Part shown: piece after piece, positions 7,848-15,001 of the stretch
Numbering within the stretch: the first letter of the stretch is position 1
Layout of the letters: each line of letters opens with the position of its first letter
Assembly: GCA_041987425.1 (NCBI GenBank)
Contig: JBHIWP010000031.1
Coordinates: 1-28,387 of the forward strand
DNA from: Leptofilum sp041987425
GTDB taxonomy: Bacteria > Chloroflexota > Anaerolineae > Promineifilales > Promineifilaceae
Length of the DNA stretch: 28,387 nt
Reading direction: 5' to 3'
Notes under the pieces: model-generated
Told to the model about the DNA's origin: nothing
Seen by the model: only the letters and a program-made list of their open reading frames with translations
The model's database searches: none
Position numbers and translations under genes: made by a program

Positions 7848-7868
7848 GTGTAAACAAAACTTTCTGTT

Positions 7869-7933
7869 GAGTGAGTAGTAAGCATCCTCAGATGCGTCTC
7901 GACTGATGCGTTCGCATTCGAGAATGCTCACTC
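7869..7933. repeat. Nested palindrome between the SDR and MaoC genes
   Basis: The 139-base gap contains nested inverted repeats: outer gagtga (7869-7874) with tcactc (7928-7933), then gcat/atgc, then tctcga (7897-7902) with tcgaga (7918-7923), and an inner atgcg/cgcat (7906-7910, 7913-7917) around a two-base loop. No T-run follows on either side, so a simple intrinsic terminator is unlikely. It may be a REP-like element or an mRNA-stabilising structure between the SDR genes and the hydratase. Confidence 0.5.
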
Positions 7934-7986
7934 CGCATTTCATATTTGTTTGCACTTAGGCAATTCGCAAATAAAAGGAAAATATT

Positions 7987-8454
7987 ATGTCTCTGGAACA
8001 CGCAGTTGCGGATCTAAAAGGAAAAGTTGGTACCGAAACCCATGTGGGTTCGTGGCTAAAAATTACCCAGGAGCGAATTAACCAGTTTGCCGACGCCACC
8101 CTGGACCACCAATGGATTCACGTAAATCCAGAACGGGCTAATGCGGAATCTCCATTTGGCACCACCGTGGCTCACGGTTTCCTGACGCTCTCTCTCATCC
8201 CCCACCTTACCGGAAGCGTCAACCCGGACAAGCCAAGCTACCCAGGAGTGAAAATGGGCATCAATTATGGGTTAAACAAAGTTCGTTTTCCCAGCCCGGT
8301 TCCCGTAGGCGCCAAAATTCGGGCCAGAACCACGCTGCTGAGCTTTAAGGAAGTGACTGGCGGCGTTCAAATCGTTAACCAGGTGACGATTGAAATAGAG
8401 GGGCAAGAAAAACCTGGCTGCGTTGCCGAAACGGTTTCCCTGCTTTACTTTTGA
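7987..8454 (+). CDS. MaoC-like (R)-enoyl-CoA hydratase / NodN-type hotdog protein
   Basis: This is a 155-residue single hotdog-fold protein of the MaoC dehydratase group, which hydrates trans-2-enoyl-CoA to an (R)-3-hydroxyacyl-CoA. The hydratase motif is present: ADATLDHQWIHVNPERA supplies the catalytic Asp40 and His45, followed by TTVAHGFLTLSL with the conserved AHG and Ser69. The ATG at 7987 follows an AAGGA ribosome site. In context it would act between the acyl-CoA dehydrogenases and the SDRs. Its last ten bases overlap the 3' end of the convergent metalloprotease gene. Some members of this group (NodN) have no proven enzymatic role, so the exact substrate is open. Confidence 0.88.
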   Translation: MSLEHAVADLKGKVGTETHVGSWLKITQERINQFADATLDHQWIHVNPERANAESPFGTTVAHGFLTLSLIPHLTGSVNPDKPSYPGVKMGINYGLNKVRFPSPVPVGAKIRARTTLLSFKEVTGGVQIVNQVTIEIEGQEKPGCVAETVSLLYF

Positions 8455-10157
8455 GCTTCTTCCAGCATGTGAATGGAGGTCAAAGCCAAACGGCGCAGAT
8501 CTTCTTCCGGATCCAGGGCGAGCAGCGCCTGATAATCGGCAATGGCAGCAGGAAAGTTGCCTAGCTGGGTGTAGGCGGCAGCGCGATAGGCATAAATTGT
8601 GGGAAACGTTTTGGGGTGCATCTCAATAATGCGGCTAAAGTCATCTACGGCCGTTTCGTACTGGCCCAATGACATCCAGGCATCGCCACGCCCCCAATAC
8701 GCCTGAGCAAACTGATCGTCCTGATCAATCGCCCGATCAAACTGAGAAATTGCCGCTTCATACTCGCCACGCTCCAAGTGAGCTACGCCACGCTGATACA
8801 GTTCAACCGCGCGGTTGGGAAACAGCTCCCCCCAGCCTATGCCCAGCAGCAGGCCCACGCCAACCATCAGAGCCAGACGGAAGAACCCACGGGCAGAGGC
8901 CATAACAAACGGCCGTTTCCCGGCAAGCGCTGGCCGTACGATCTCCGGCAGCTCAGGCGCTGGGGCAACGTGCTCAACGCTAGCCAAGATTTCGTTCAGC
9001 AAGTGAGTTTCCAGGGCCACGCTTCCCAAATCAACCGAGCGCTCCAATAGCTGCAGGCTTTGCAGCGCCGTCGCTTTTGCCTGGGCCAACGCTCCTGATT
9101 GCACAAGCAGCTGAGCCCGCACCCGCAGCAAGACCTGCGCCACCTCCAGCGCCAGCGCATTGTACGTTTCTGGCTGGATGAGCGCCAGCCAGGCCTCAGC
9201 CTGCGGCGAATCGTTGGCAAACCGCGCCGTAAAATAGGCCGCGCTGGCAAAGATCACGGGGGAGCGCAACGCCGGTGGCTGTTCTTGTAGCAAAGCTAAT
9301 GTCTTGTCCAGGAAAACGGCTGCGTCTTCAATCTTTCCCTGCTCCAAGGCGCGCAGATGAGCAATGTAGTGCCCAACCAGCGCCTCGCTGCTATCCGATG
9401 GTGCAGCCAGGGCGTCTGCCAATAAATTAGGGTCCAGTGCAGCAGGCGTTGTGCCGCGCAAAGAAGCTTCTATTAAATTGATCAGGGCCAGTTGAGCCGT
9501 AATGGCCTCTCCCCCGCGCCAAAGCTGCCAGATTCTGGCGGCATCAGTGTAAATGTGGCCGATCTTCTGCGGAACGGCCGTTGCTGGCAGCAGTAGCACC
9601 GCGGCCAACAGCAGCCAGAGCAACGTCAAACCCCACCCGTATGAAACAACCTCATCTTGCAGAACAAAATTTAGGGCCAGCAGCAGGCATAGCTGGCTAA
9701 CGGTTGCTATTGGCCCCCCGGCCAGGAAGAGTATCCGTGCCCATTTATGCTCGCCGGAAGACAACGGGATAGAAAGGGCCCGACCCTGCCACTGCACCAC
9801 ATTGTTGTGGATGAAGCTCAGGTGCAGTCCGTTGGCCTGCCGCGCAATGCGCAAGGGGCCAAAGGTGACAAGCACAAAGCGAAACCCCACCAACTTTCCG
9901 GTCATTAAATGGCCCAGTTCATGCCAGGCGACGGAGAGAAAAAGCGCCAGTGGAAATAGTAAGAACGTGCTCAGGATAAGAACGGCCGTTGATGGAACCA
10001 CAAAATTGGGGCGTGGGGCGCGCAGCACCAGCGGCAGCAGCAGCAACATGGCAACAATCATCAGCACGGCCGCGCTAATTTGCTGCCAACGCTGCCTCGT
10101 TTTTTGCTGGCGGCTTGGCTTTGCCGCAAAGTGCTCAGGCACCACCGTTAGCTTCAT
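8445..10157 (-). CDS. M50-like membrane metalloprotease fused to C-terminal TPR repeats
   Basis: This 570-residue protein begins with membrane segments (about 28-46 and 58-78) followed by the zinc motif HELGH (79-83), the hallmark of site-2-type intramembrane proteases, then VGFRFVLVTFGPLRI. The second metal-ligand region, usually a DG pair near a Pro-rich segment, reads YTDAARIW: Asp205 is kept but Gly is replaced by Ala. A long helical middle (about 215-420) is followed by another membrane segment (about 425-443) and three TPR units from about residue 447, with AVELYQRGVAHLERGEYEAA as the first. Metalloproteases with TPRs may select substrates through the repeats; that is inference. The gene is convergent with the MaoC gene, overlapping by ten bases. 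No target gene such as an anti-sigma factor is adjacent. Confidence 0.85.
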   Translation of the reverse strand: MKLTVVPEHFAAKPSRQQKTRQRWQQISAAVLMIVAMLLLLPLVLRAPRPNFVVPSTAVLILSTFLLFPLALFLSVAWHELGHLMTGKLVGFRFVLVTFGPLRIARQANGLHLSFIHNNVVQWQGRALSIPLSSGEHKWARILFLAGGPIATVSQLCLLLALNFVLQDEVVSYGWGLTLLWLLLAAVLLLPATAVPQKIGHIYTDAARIWQLWRGGEAITAQLALINLIEASLRGTTPAALDPNLLADALAAPSDSSEALVGHYIAHLRALEQGKIEDAAVFLDKTLALLQEQPPALRSPVIFASAAYFTARFANDSPQAEAWLALIQPETYNALALEVAQVLLRVRAQLLVQSGALAQAKATALQSLQLLERSVDLGSVALETHLLNEILASVEHVAPAPELPEIVRPALAGKRPFVMASARGFFRLALMVGVGLLLGIGWGELFPNRAVELYQRGVAHLERGEYEAAISQFDRAIDQDDQFAQAYWGRGDAWMSLGQYETAVDDFSRIIEMHPKTFPTIYAYRAAAYTQLGNFPAAIADYQALLALDPEEDLRRLALTSIHMLEEAQK

Positions 10158-10293
10158 AGCGCAGAAGTATAGCGAGACTCAATGAAGGCACAAAACCCGC
10201 TTGATAAATTAGAACATCAGTGCTAGACTTTTTTAGTCTTTAAAGATAGAACAGGTAATTCTTTAGCAGCATCTAGAAATAGAGTACAGATAA

Positions 10294-10310
10294 GACGGAT
10301 TGGACGGATT
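10294..10310. repeat. Short direct repeat gacggatt in the leader of a small gene
   Basis: The octamer gacggatt occurs at 10294-10301 and 10303-10310. It lies in the 182-base gap between the divergently transcribed metalloprotease and a small hypothetical gene. The gap also holds a weak agact/agtct hairpin (10225-10239). This is either a dispersed-repeat remnant or a small operator. Confidence 0.35.
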
Positions 10311-10339
10311 AGCACTAAACTTTTAAAAAGGAAAGCCGC

Positions 10340-10642
10340 ATGGAAATTGATTTGCAATTAGACGCCTGCCTGAGCCGCACAACGGTTGATGCCGCTGCGG
10401 CGGGGCTGCACCTGCTGGATTTTATTACGGGATTGAGCCAGGGGGTGACGTGGTCGCTGCACCGCGGGCAAATAGACTTTTTGGCGGAACGGCCGTTTTG
10501 CACCTTGCGCCCTGCCAAAACCCACATCACCTGCCAAATCCCCGGCACCAAAACGGCCGTTCGCCTTACGAGTCCTTATGACGTCGATGCAACCCTGCAA
10601 GAGCGCATCCGGCAAGCCCACCTGCTGGCCCAGCGCCACTGA
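10340..10642 (+). CDS. Small hypothetical protein, possibly DUF5655-like
   Basis: This 100-residue protein has no membrane segment or signal peptide. The start is well supported by AAAGGA a few bases before the ATG. The central strand-rich part (ITGLSQGVTWSLHRGQIDFL, then RPFCTLRPAKTHITCQI) and the terminal LTSPYDVDATLQERIRQAH resemble the layout of DUF5655 proteins, where a beta-sheet core ends in a segment of the type s-x-x-D-v-D-x-x-l. The resemblance is by eye only. It carries two ACGGCCGT copies (10489 and 10553) like its neighbours, so it is native rather than a chance frame. It precedes the DinB-ankyrin gene by 94 bases. Function is unknown. Confidence 0.65.
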   Translation: MEIDLQLDACLSRTTVDAAAAGLHLLDFITGLSQGVTWSLHRGQIDFLAERPFCTLRPAKTHITCQIPGTKTAVRLTSPYDVDATLQERIRQAHLLAQRH

Positions 10643-10736
10643 CCAAATTCGCCTTTTGCCCAAAATCAGAGTAGTGTACCGTTGCAAATTGGCATAGTAC
10701 AACTAAAAGCTAGCGAAGCGCCAAAGGAAGGGTGTT

Positions 10737-12245
10737 ATGTCTCAAGAGCAGCTATTTTTGGCCATCAACCAACTGGCAAACGCGTGTCATTCCTACTCAG
10801 ATATAGATATGGGGCAGCCGTTTCACTGGCGAAAACATGGCGAAGGGGTGCGCATGACGCTTATCGGCACCTACCATGAGCTGCGCGACCTCGCGGCAAC
10901 GCTTAGCAACAGGCGCAGCCAGGAAGGCCCAGTTGTCACGCTGGCCCAGCAAGTTTTAGGGCAATATCATTTAGGCTACCGAGAGCTGCAAGCAACCTTG
11001 CTGTGCATCTCCGACGAGCAGTTTGAGCAGGAACCGGCCACAGGCGAGTGGCCGCTGCGCGTTACTCTAGGCCACATCATAGAAGCAGAGCGCACTTTTT
11101 TTACGCTGATCTATCATGGATTGGAACAACAGCAGGCGGGCATAGCCCCACCGTTCTCCTTTCCTTCTGGCGAAGTAGAGCGCGTAACCGGCAGCAATGA
11201 TGCCCTTTACGACATTCTCGACAACCAGCCATTATCCACCGTTTTGCACATCTACGATGAATTTCACCAGCGCGTTATGACGGAGCTGGCCGACCTGCCG
11301 GATGAGCAGTTTTTGGGGCCATCACCTATTTGGTGGGAGGAGGAAGAATATTCCTTGCAGTACCGTCTGCACCGCTTTGATGCACATCTGCGACAGCACC
11401 ACGTCCAAATTGAGAAGACGCTCCACGGCCTTAACCAGCCCGAAACGGAGGCCCGTCGTCTTCTGCGGCTGGTTTTTCGTGCCCTGGCGGGAGTGGAGAA
11501 TGCCACGCTTGGTGCGCCAGCCTTGGGGCAGGCAGACCGCCAGGCCCTGGCCGAGGCCGTTCAAGCGAGAACGGCCGTAGTACAAGCTACTATTGCCAAT
11601 TGCCATCGTCTGGAAACGGCCGTTAAAGACAATGATGTTCCCACTGTAGAAGAAATCACGGCTGTTAACCCTCAATTAGCCAGAGCGCTGGGGCAAAATG
11701 GACATCCGCTGCTGATGAACGCTATTTACGAACGGAAAACGGCCGTTGTAGAAGCGCTGCGGGCCGCTGGAGCTGAACTGGATGTGTTTGCCGCCGCAGC
11801 GCTGGGCGATCTGGCACGACTGAAAGCGTTGTCCGAAAGATGGTCCGGCTACCTGAACATCTTTGCCCGGGATGGCTTTACCCCGCTGCAGCTGGCCTGC
11901 TACTTCGACCAGGAAGCGGCCGCGCTCTGGCTTATTGAGCAGGGCGCTGAGGTGAACGCAGTCGCCAAGAACAAGATGAAAATCGCTCCCATCCACGCCA
12001 CGGCTACCCACGGCAATTTGTCAATTTTGCAAGCGCTATTGGAAAATGGCGCAAACGTGAATGCAGCCCAAGAAGGTGGGTATACGGCCGTTCACCAGGC
12101 CGCACACCGCAATAATGTACCCATGGCCAGGCTGCTGCTCAAGTTTGGGGCTGATCCGCAGCAGGCAGACGCAAAGGGACAATCGGCGCTTCAGTTGGCA
12201 CAGGCGGAAGGCAACGACGAAGTGGCAGCCGTTCTGGCAGGATAA
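10737..12245 (+). CDS. DinB-like four-helix domain fused to C-terminal ankyrin repeats
   Basis: This is a 502-residue two-part protein. Residues ~60-235 look like a DinB/DUF664-type metal-binding four-helix bundle: helix HLGYRELQATLLCISDEQF, the WPLRVTLGHIIEAERTFF segment typical of the family, and a distal RLHRFDAHLRQHHVQIE that supplies the His pair of the metal triad. Residues ~300-500 are ankyrin repeats, clearest as DGFTPLQLACYFDQEAAALW, APIHATATHGNLSILQALLE and YTAVHQAAHRNNVPMARLLL. The ATG at 10737 follows AAGGAAGGG. DinB-like domains occur in damage-induced proteins and thiol transferases, and ankyrin repeats bind proteins, so a tethered enzyme or sensor is possible. The fusion is uncommon and its function cannot be assigned. 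Confidence 0.82.
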   Translation: MSQEQLFLAINQLANACHSYSDIDMGQPFHWRKHGEGVRMTLIGTYHELRDLAATLSNRRSQEGPVVTLAQQVLGQYHLGYRELQATLLCISDEQFEQEPATGEWPLRVTLGHIIEAERTFFTLIYHGLEQQQAGIAPPFSFPSGEVERVTGSNDALYDILDNQPLSTVLHIYDEFHQRVMTELADLPDEQFLGPSPIWWEEEEYSLQYRLHRFDAHLRQHHVQIEKTLHGLNQPETEARRLLRLVFRALAGVENATLGAPALGQADRQALAEAVQARTAVVQATIANCHRLETAVKDNDVPTVEEITAVNPQLARALGQNGHPLLMNAIYERKTAVVEALRAAGAELDVFAAAALGDLARLKALSERWSGYLNIFARDGFTPLQLACYFDQEAAALWLIEQGAEVNAVAKNKMKIAPIHATATHGNLSILQALLENGANVNAAQEGGYTAVHQAAHRNNVPMARLLLKFGADPQQADAKGQSALQLAQAEGNDEVAAVLAG

Positions 12246-12309
12246 TTACGTGTAAGAGCCAAAAATAGAAGGTTGAAAACCGAAAGGTCAGCGTTAATTT
12301 ACGGCCGTC

Positions 12310-12774
12310 TTACACCAATGGCTGCCAGTTTCCGGCAAACAGAGCGAACCTTTCTTTATCTTTCGACTCAAATTTGGATAGCTGATTCGCCAGGATGACC
12401 ACATCAACCCCATACAAATCGGCATAGTAGGAGATAGTTTCATTGTTGAAGCCAACGGCCGTGTCAATTCTGCAGCCAGTGTTGCCAAATTGCTGGACGT
12501 GTGCCTGAAAACCACGCAGTGCCGTGAACAGAAGTTCCTGGTCAAATTCGTGATCTTCGCAAATCACCAGCAGCACAAGCTCCATCTTTATTTTGGCCGC
12601 AAAATCTAAGACTGACGTGACGACCATGTCTGAAAGATATTCAAATTGGATCGGCAGCAAAATACGCTGGACGATGCTGGGGTAACTTCTAGGACGCTGC
12701 CAAAGTGAGGTGGTGACCGGCAAATAATGCCAGGCACATTCCGTTGTGGTAGCTGAAGGAAACGATCTTAACAT
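12310..12774 (-). CDS. UspA-like (universal stress protein) alpha/beta protein
   Basis: The protein of about 154 residues has the alternating strand-helix pattern of the UspA fold. A first strand, IVQRILLPIQFEYLSDMVV, sits where KILLPIDFS-type strands are expected; KMELVLLVICEDHEF is the second strand; and YYADLYGVDVVILANQLSKF is the late strand-helix. The Gly-rich ATP-binding loop of ATP-type Usps (G-2x-G-9x-G) is not visible, so it probably does not bind ATP in the standard way. The frame is open to 12852, but the ATG at 12774 follows AGGGGG by seven bases and is the better start. It is convergent with the DinB-ankyrin gene. One ACGGCCGT is inside (12455) and one lies just past its stop (12301). 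Confidence 0.7.
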   Translation of the reverse strand: MLRSFPSATTTECAWHYLPVTTSLWQRPRSYPSIVQRILLPIQFEYLSDMVVTSVLDFAAKIKMELVLLVICEDHEFDQELLFTALRGFQAHVQQFGNTGCRIDTAVGFNNETISYYADLYGVDVVILANQLSKFESKDKERFALFAGNWQPLV

Positions 12775-13235
12775 CAGGATGCCCCCTAATTTCACATAAA
12801 ATATGCTACTGAATTGGAATACAGGAGAGTAAAAACTCTTTAAAACTTCCACACGTTACCCAGGCAGTGGTGTGATAATTAAGAAGCCTTGTTGACGGGA
12901 GCGAAATGGTAATGCAGTTGTGTGGAAGTAATGCGCCTCAATTCTTTCCGACAAAAGAACAAAAGAAGATTGCTTCAGGAGCGGGAGCCTTTCTTACGAC
13001 TACCCTTACAACATCATTAAGTGTAATCAATTCATTAGAGTAGCACAAGGGTCATAGGTATTGTGTACTAATATTTTAATCTTCCAATGCCTCTGAGGAA
13101 TTCCCCACTCCAGTAACTGCAAATTAGCGCTTGCTGTAAAATGTGGAGAACAGTTGCACCACGCCGTAAACTAATTGAAAAGAGCAGGCTGCCGTTCTTG
13201 ATAGCAGCCGGATAATAGTGCGTGGAGGTTTTTGA
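12775..13235. other. Gene-free divergent intergenic region
   Basis: These 461 bases lie between the minus-strand UspA-like gene and the plus-strand dehydrogenase-like gene and contain no convincing coding region. A 9-bp inverted repeat, cttccacac (12846-12854) and gtgtggaag (12920-12928), is the clearest structure. A good GGAGG ribosome site closes the region before the ATG at 13236. The stretch contains no ACGGCCGT. It should hold both promoters, but no clear -35/-10 pair stands out. Confidence 0.5.
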
Positions 13236-14405
13236 ATGCAGCGAAGAAGATTTATGTTTGTTCTTTCAGGGCTAGTGGGGGTTTGCTTGATAATGGCCGT
13301 TGCCATCTACATCTACGCCCGCCAGCAAGTAAACTTTGCTCCGGTAATGAGTGATGGTGCGCTAGCCAATATCGCCGTGCCAGACGGTTTCAGCGTTCAG
13401 ATATTTGCCCAAGGCTTGAGCGGTCCCCGCTTTATGGCCGTTGGGCCAGATGGCGTGCTCTACGTTGCAGATCGGGGCAACAATCGCATTGTTGCCCTGC
13501 CAGACGCCAACGGCGATGGTCAGGCGGATGCAATTCGCGTGTTTGCCGAAGGTTTGAACAGCCCTCACAACATGGTTTATCATGAGGGCGATTGGTACAT
13601 TGCCGTAACTGAAGGTGTCGTGCGCCTCTCAGATGAAGATAACGACGGCAGCGCCGATTCACAAACGACGCTTATCGACACCTACCTGCCCCCTGGCCAG
13701 CACAGCAGCCGCACCATTGCCTTTCTACCAGACGGCCGTCTGCTCATCTCCGCCGGGTCCACCTGCAACGTCTGCGAAGAAGAAGATCCGCGCCGCGCCG
13801 CCATCACCAGCTACGAAAGCCCCCTGGGCCAGGAACAGTTAACGGGAGAACAAATCTACGCCACCGGCCTGCGCAATGCCGTCGGTCTGGCTATCCACCC
13901 CGAAACCGGGCAGCTCTGGGTAACCAACAACGGCCGTGACCTGATGGGCGACGATACACCGCCGGAAACAGTCTACATCGTGGAAGAAGGCGCAGATTAT
14001 GGCTGGCCTGCCTGCCACAGCGGCACGGTCCTGGACCCCGAATTTGGCTTTGACGGTGCCTGCGAAGCCTCCGGGCAGCCGGTAATCTCTATGCAAGCAC
14101 ACTCCGCCCCGCTGGGACTCACCTTTTACACTGGTAACGCGTTTCCCGCTGAATATCATGGTGACCTGTTCATTGCCTTCCACGGCTCTTGGAACCGCAG
14201 CGTGCCCACCGGCTACAAAGTTGCGCGCGTGCCGCTAGACGGCAGCAGCCCCACTGGACCAGTTGAAGATTTTGCCACTGGCTGGTTAAATACCGATGAT
14301 TCCTCAGACGGCCGTCCCGTTGACGTCATCGTTGGAGCAGATGGCGCGCTTTACGTCAGTGATGACAAAGGCGGCTTTATTTATCGAATCTATGCCGATG
14401 GATGA
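13236..14405 (+). CDS. Membrane-anchored sorbosone/glucose dehydrogenase-like (PQQ-type) beta-propeller
   Basis: This 389-residue protein has an N-terminal membrane anchor (about residues 7-28, after RRR) and an extracytoplasmic propeller of the glucose/sorbosone dehydrogenase family. Diagnostic parts are VPDGFSVQIFAQGLSGPRFM, GVLYVADRGNNRIVAL, LPPGQHSSRTIAFLPDGRLL, then STCNVCEEEDPRRAAI with its CxxC, IYATGLRNAVGLAIHPETG, and FHGSWNRSVPTGYKVARV. Members oxidise sugars or related alcohols with PQQ; whether this one binds PQQ is not certain. The start has a strong GGAGG site. The next gene begins four bases after its stop, so the two are co-transcribed. No PQQ synthesis genes are in view. Confidence 0.85.
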   Translation: MQRRRFMFVLSGLVGVCLIMAVAIYIYARQQVNFAPVMSDGALANIAVPDGFSVQIFAQGLSGPRFMAVGPDGVLYVADRGNNRIVALPDANGDGQADAIRVFAEGLNSPHNMVYHEGDWYIAVTEGVVRLSDEDNDGSADSQTTLIDTYLPPGQHSSRTIAFLPDGRLLISAGSTCNVCEEEDPRRAAITSYESPLGQEQLTGEQIYATGLRNAVGLAIHPETGQLWVTNNGRDLMGDDTPPETVYIVEEGADYGWPACHSGTVLDPEFGFDGACEASGQPVISMQAHSAPLGLTFYTGNAFPAEYHGDLFIAFHGSWNRSVPTGYKVARVPLDGSSPTGPVEDFATGWLNTDDSSDGRPVDVIVGADGALYVSDDKGGFIYRIYADG

Positions 14406-14408
14406 AAT

Positions 14409-14990
14409 ATGTCGATTTTAACCCTGATCATTCTGCTGCTCATGTTTATTACGCCCATCATTTCCGTGATGACGATCTTGCTTCGCTTTGCCGAAAAAAG
14501 ACAGGCTGTCACCTGGCCCCAGACCAGCGGCCAGGTAACCGATGTACGCCTGCTGCAAAGCGGCCGCGAGTATCAGCCATTGCTGGAGGTGAGCTACACG
14601 GTGGACGGGCAGAGCTACAGCAGCCGTCAGCATCCGGTGAGCAAAACCGGCCAGGCCAAAGGCAGCAAGCAGTGGGCGCGGGAGTTGAGCCTGCAGTATA
14701 AGCCGGGTACGGCCGTTGCCATCTATTACGATCCTAATCGCCCCAAACGCGCTACCCTGCACCCGCAGAAAATGCAGGCAAGCGACTCCCGCCTGCAGCT
14801 CACCAGCGCCGCCATGCTCTTGCTCTCTATCGGCATTCATCTGCTGGGCGCGCGCGGCCTCATTGCCAACTTTCTGGCTCTATCCGGCAGTACAGTTTTT
14901 ATCGCCATGCTCATCTCAACCGTCGTTACCGTGCTGCTGGGCGTGGGGCTTGGCTTGCTTATACAAGAAACGCGCCAGGCAAAGCGTTAA
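14409..14990 (+). CDS. DUF3592-like membrane protein
   Basis: This 193-residue protein starts with a hydrophobic helix (MSILTLIILLLMFITPIISV), followed by an extracytoplasmic segment with the DUF3592 pattern WPQTSGQVTDVRL, then YQPLLEVSYTVDGQSYSSRQ and GTAVAIYYDPNRPKRATL. Two more membrane helices follow (about 130-150 and 158-180) and the end is basic. DUF3592 domains are beta-rich and have no established function. An ATG at 14402 overlaps the previous stop but is out of this frame; the ATG at 14409 is the proper start. It sits between the sorbosone-dehydrogenase-like gene and the giant propeller gene in a tight run. Confidence 0.8.
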   Translation: MSILTLIILLLMFITPIISVMTILLRFAEKRQAVTWPQTSGQVTDVRLLQSGREYQPLLEVSYTVDGQSYSSRQHPVSKTGQAKGSKQWARELSLQYKPGTAVAIYYDPNRPKRATLHPQKMQASDSRLQLTSAAMLLLSIGIHLLGARGLIANFLALSGSTVFIAMLISTVVTVLLGVGLGLLIQETRQAKR

Positions 14991-15001
14991 GCACCTGATC
15001 C

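Noticed and set aside
9553..10185. Plus-strand open frame (210 codons) over the metalloprotease gene
   Set aside because: It lies opposite HELGH and membrane helices of the M50-like protein and is rich in Ser/Arg/Thr; no motif and no ribosome site.
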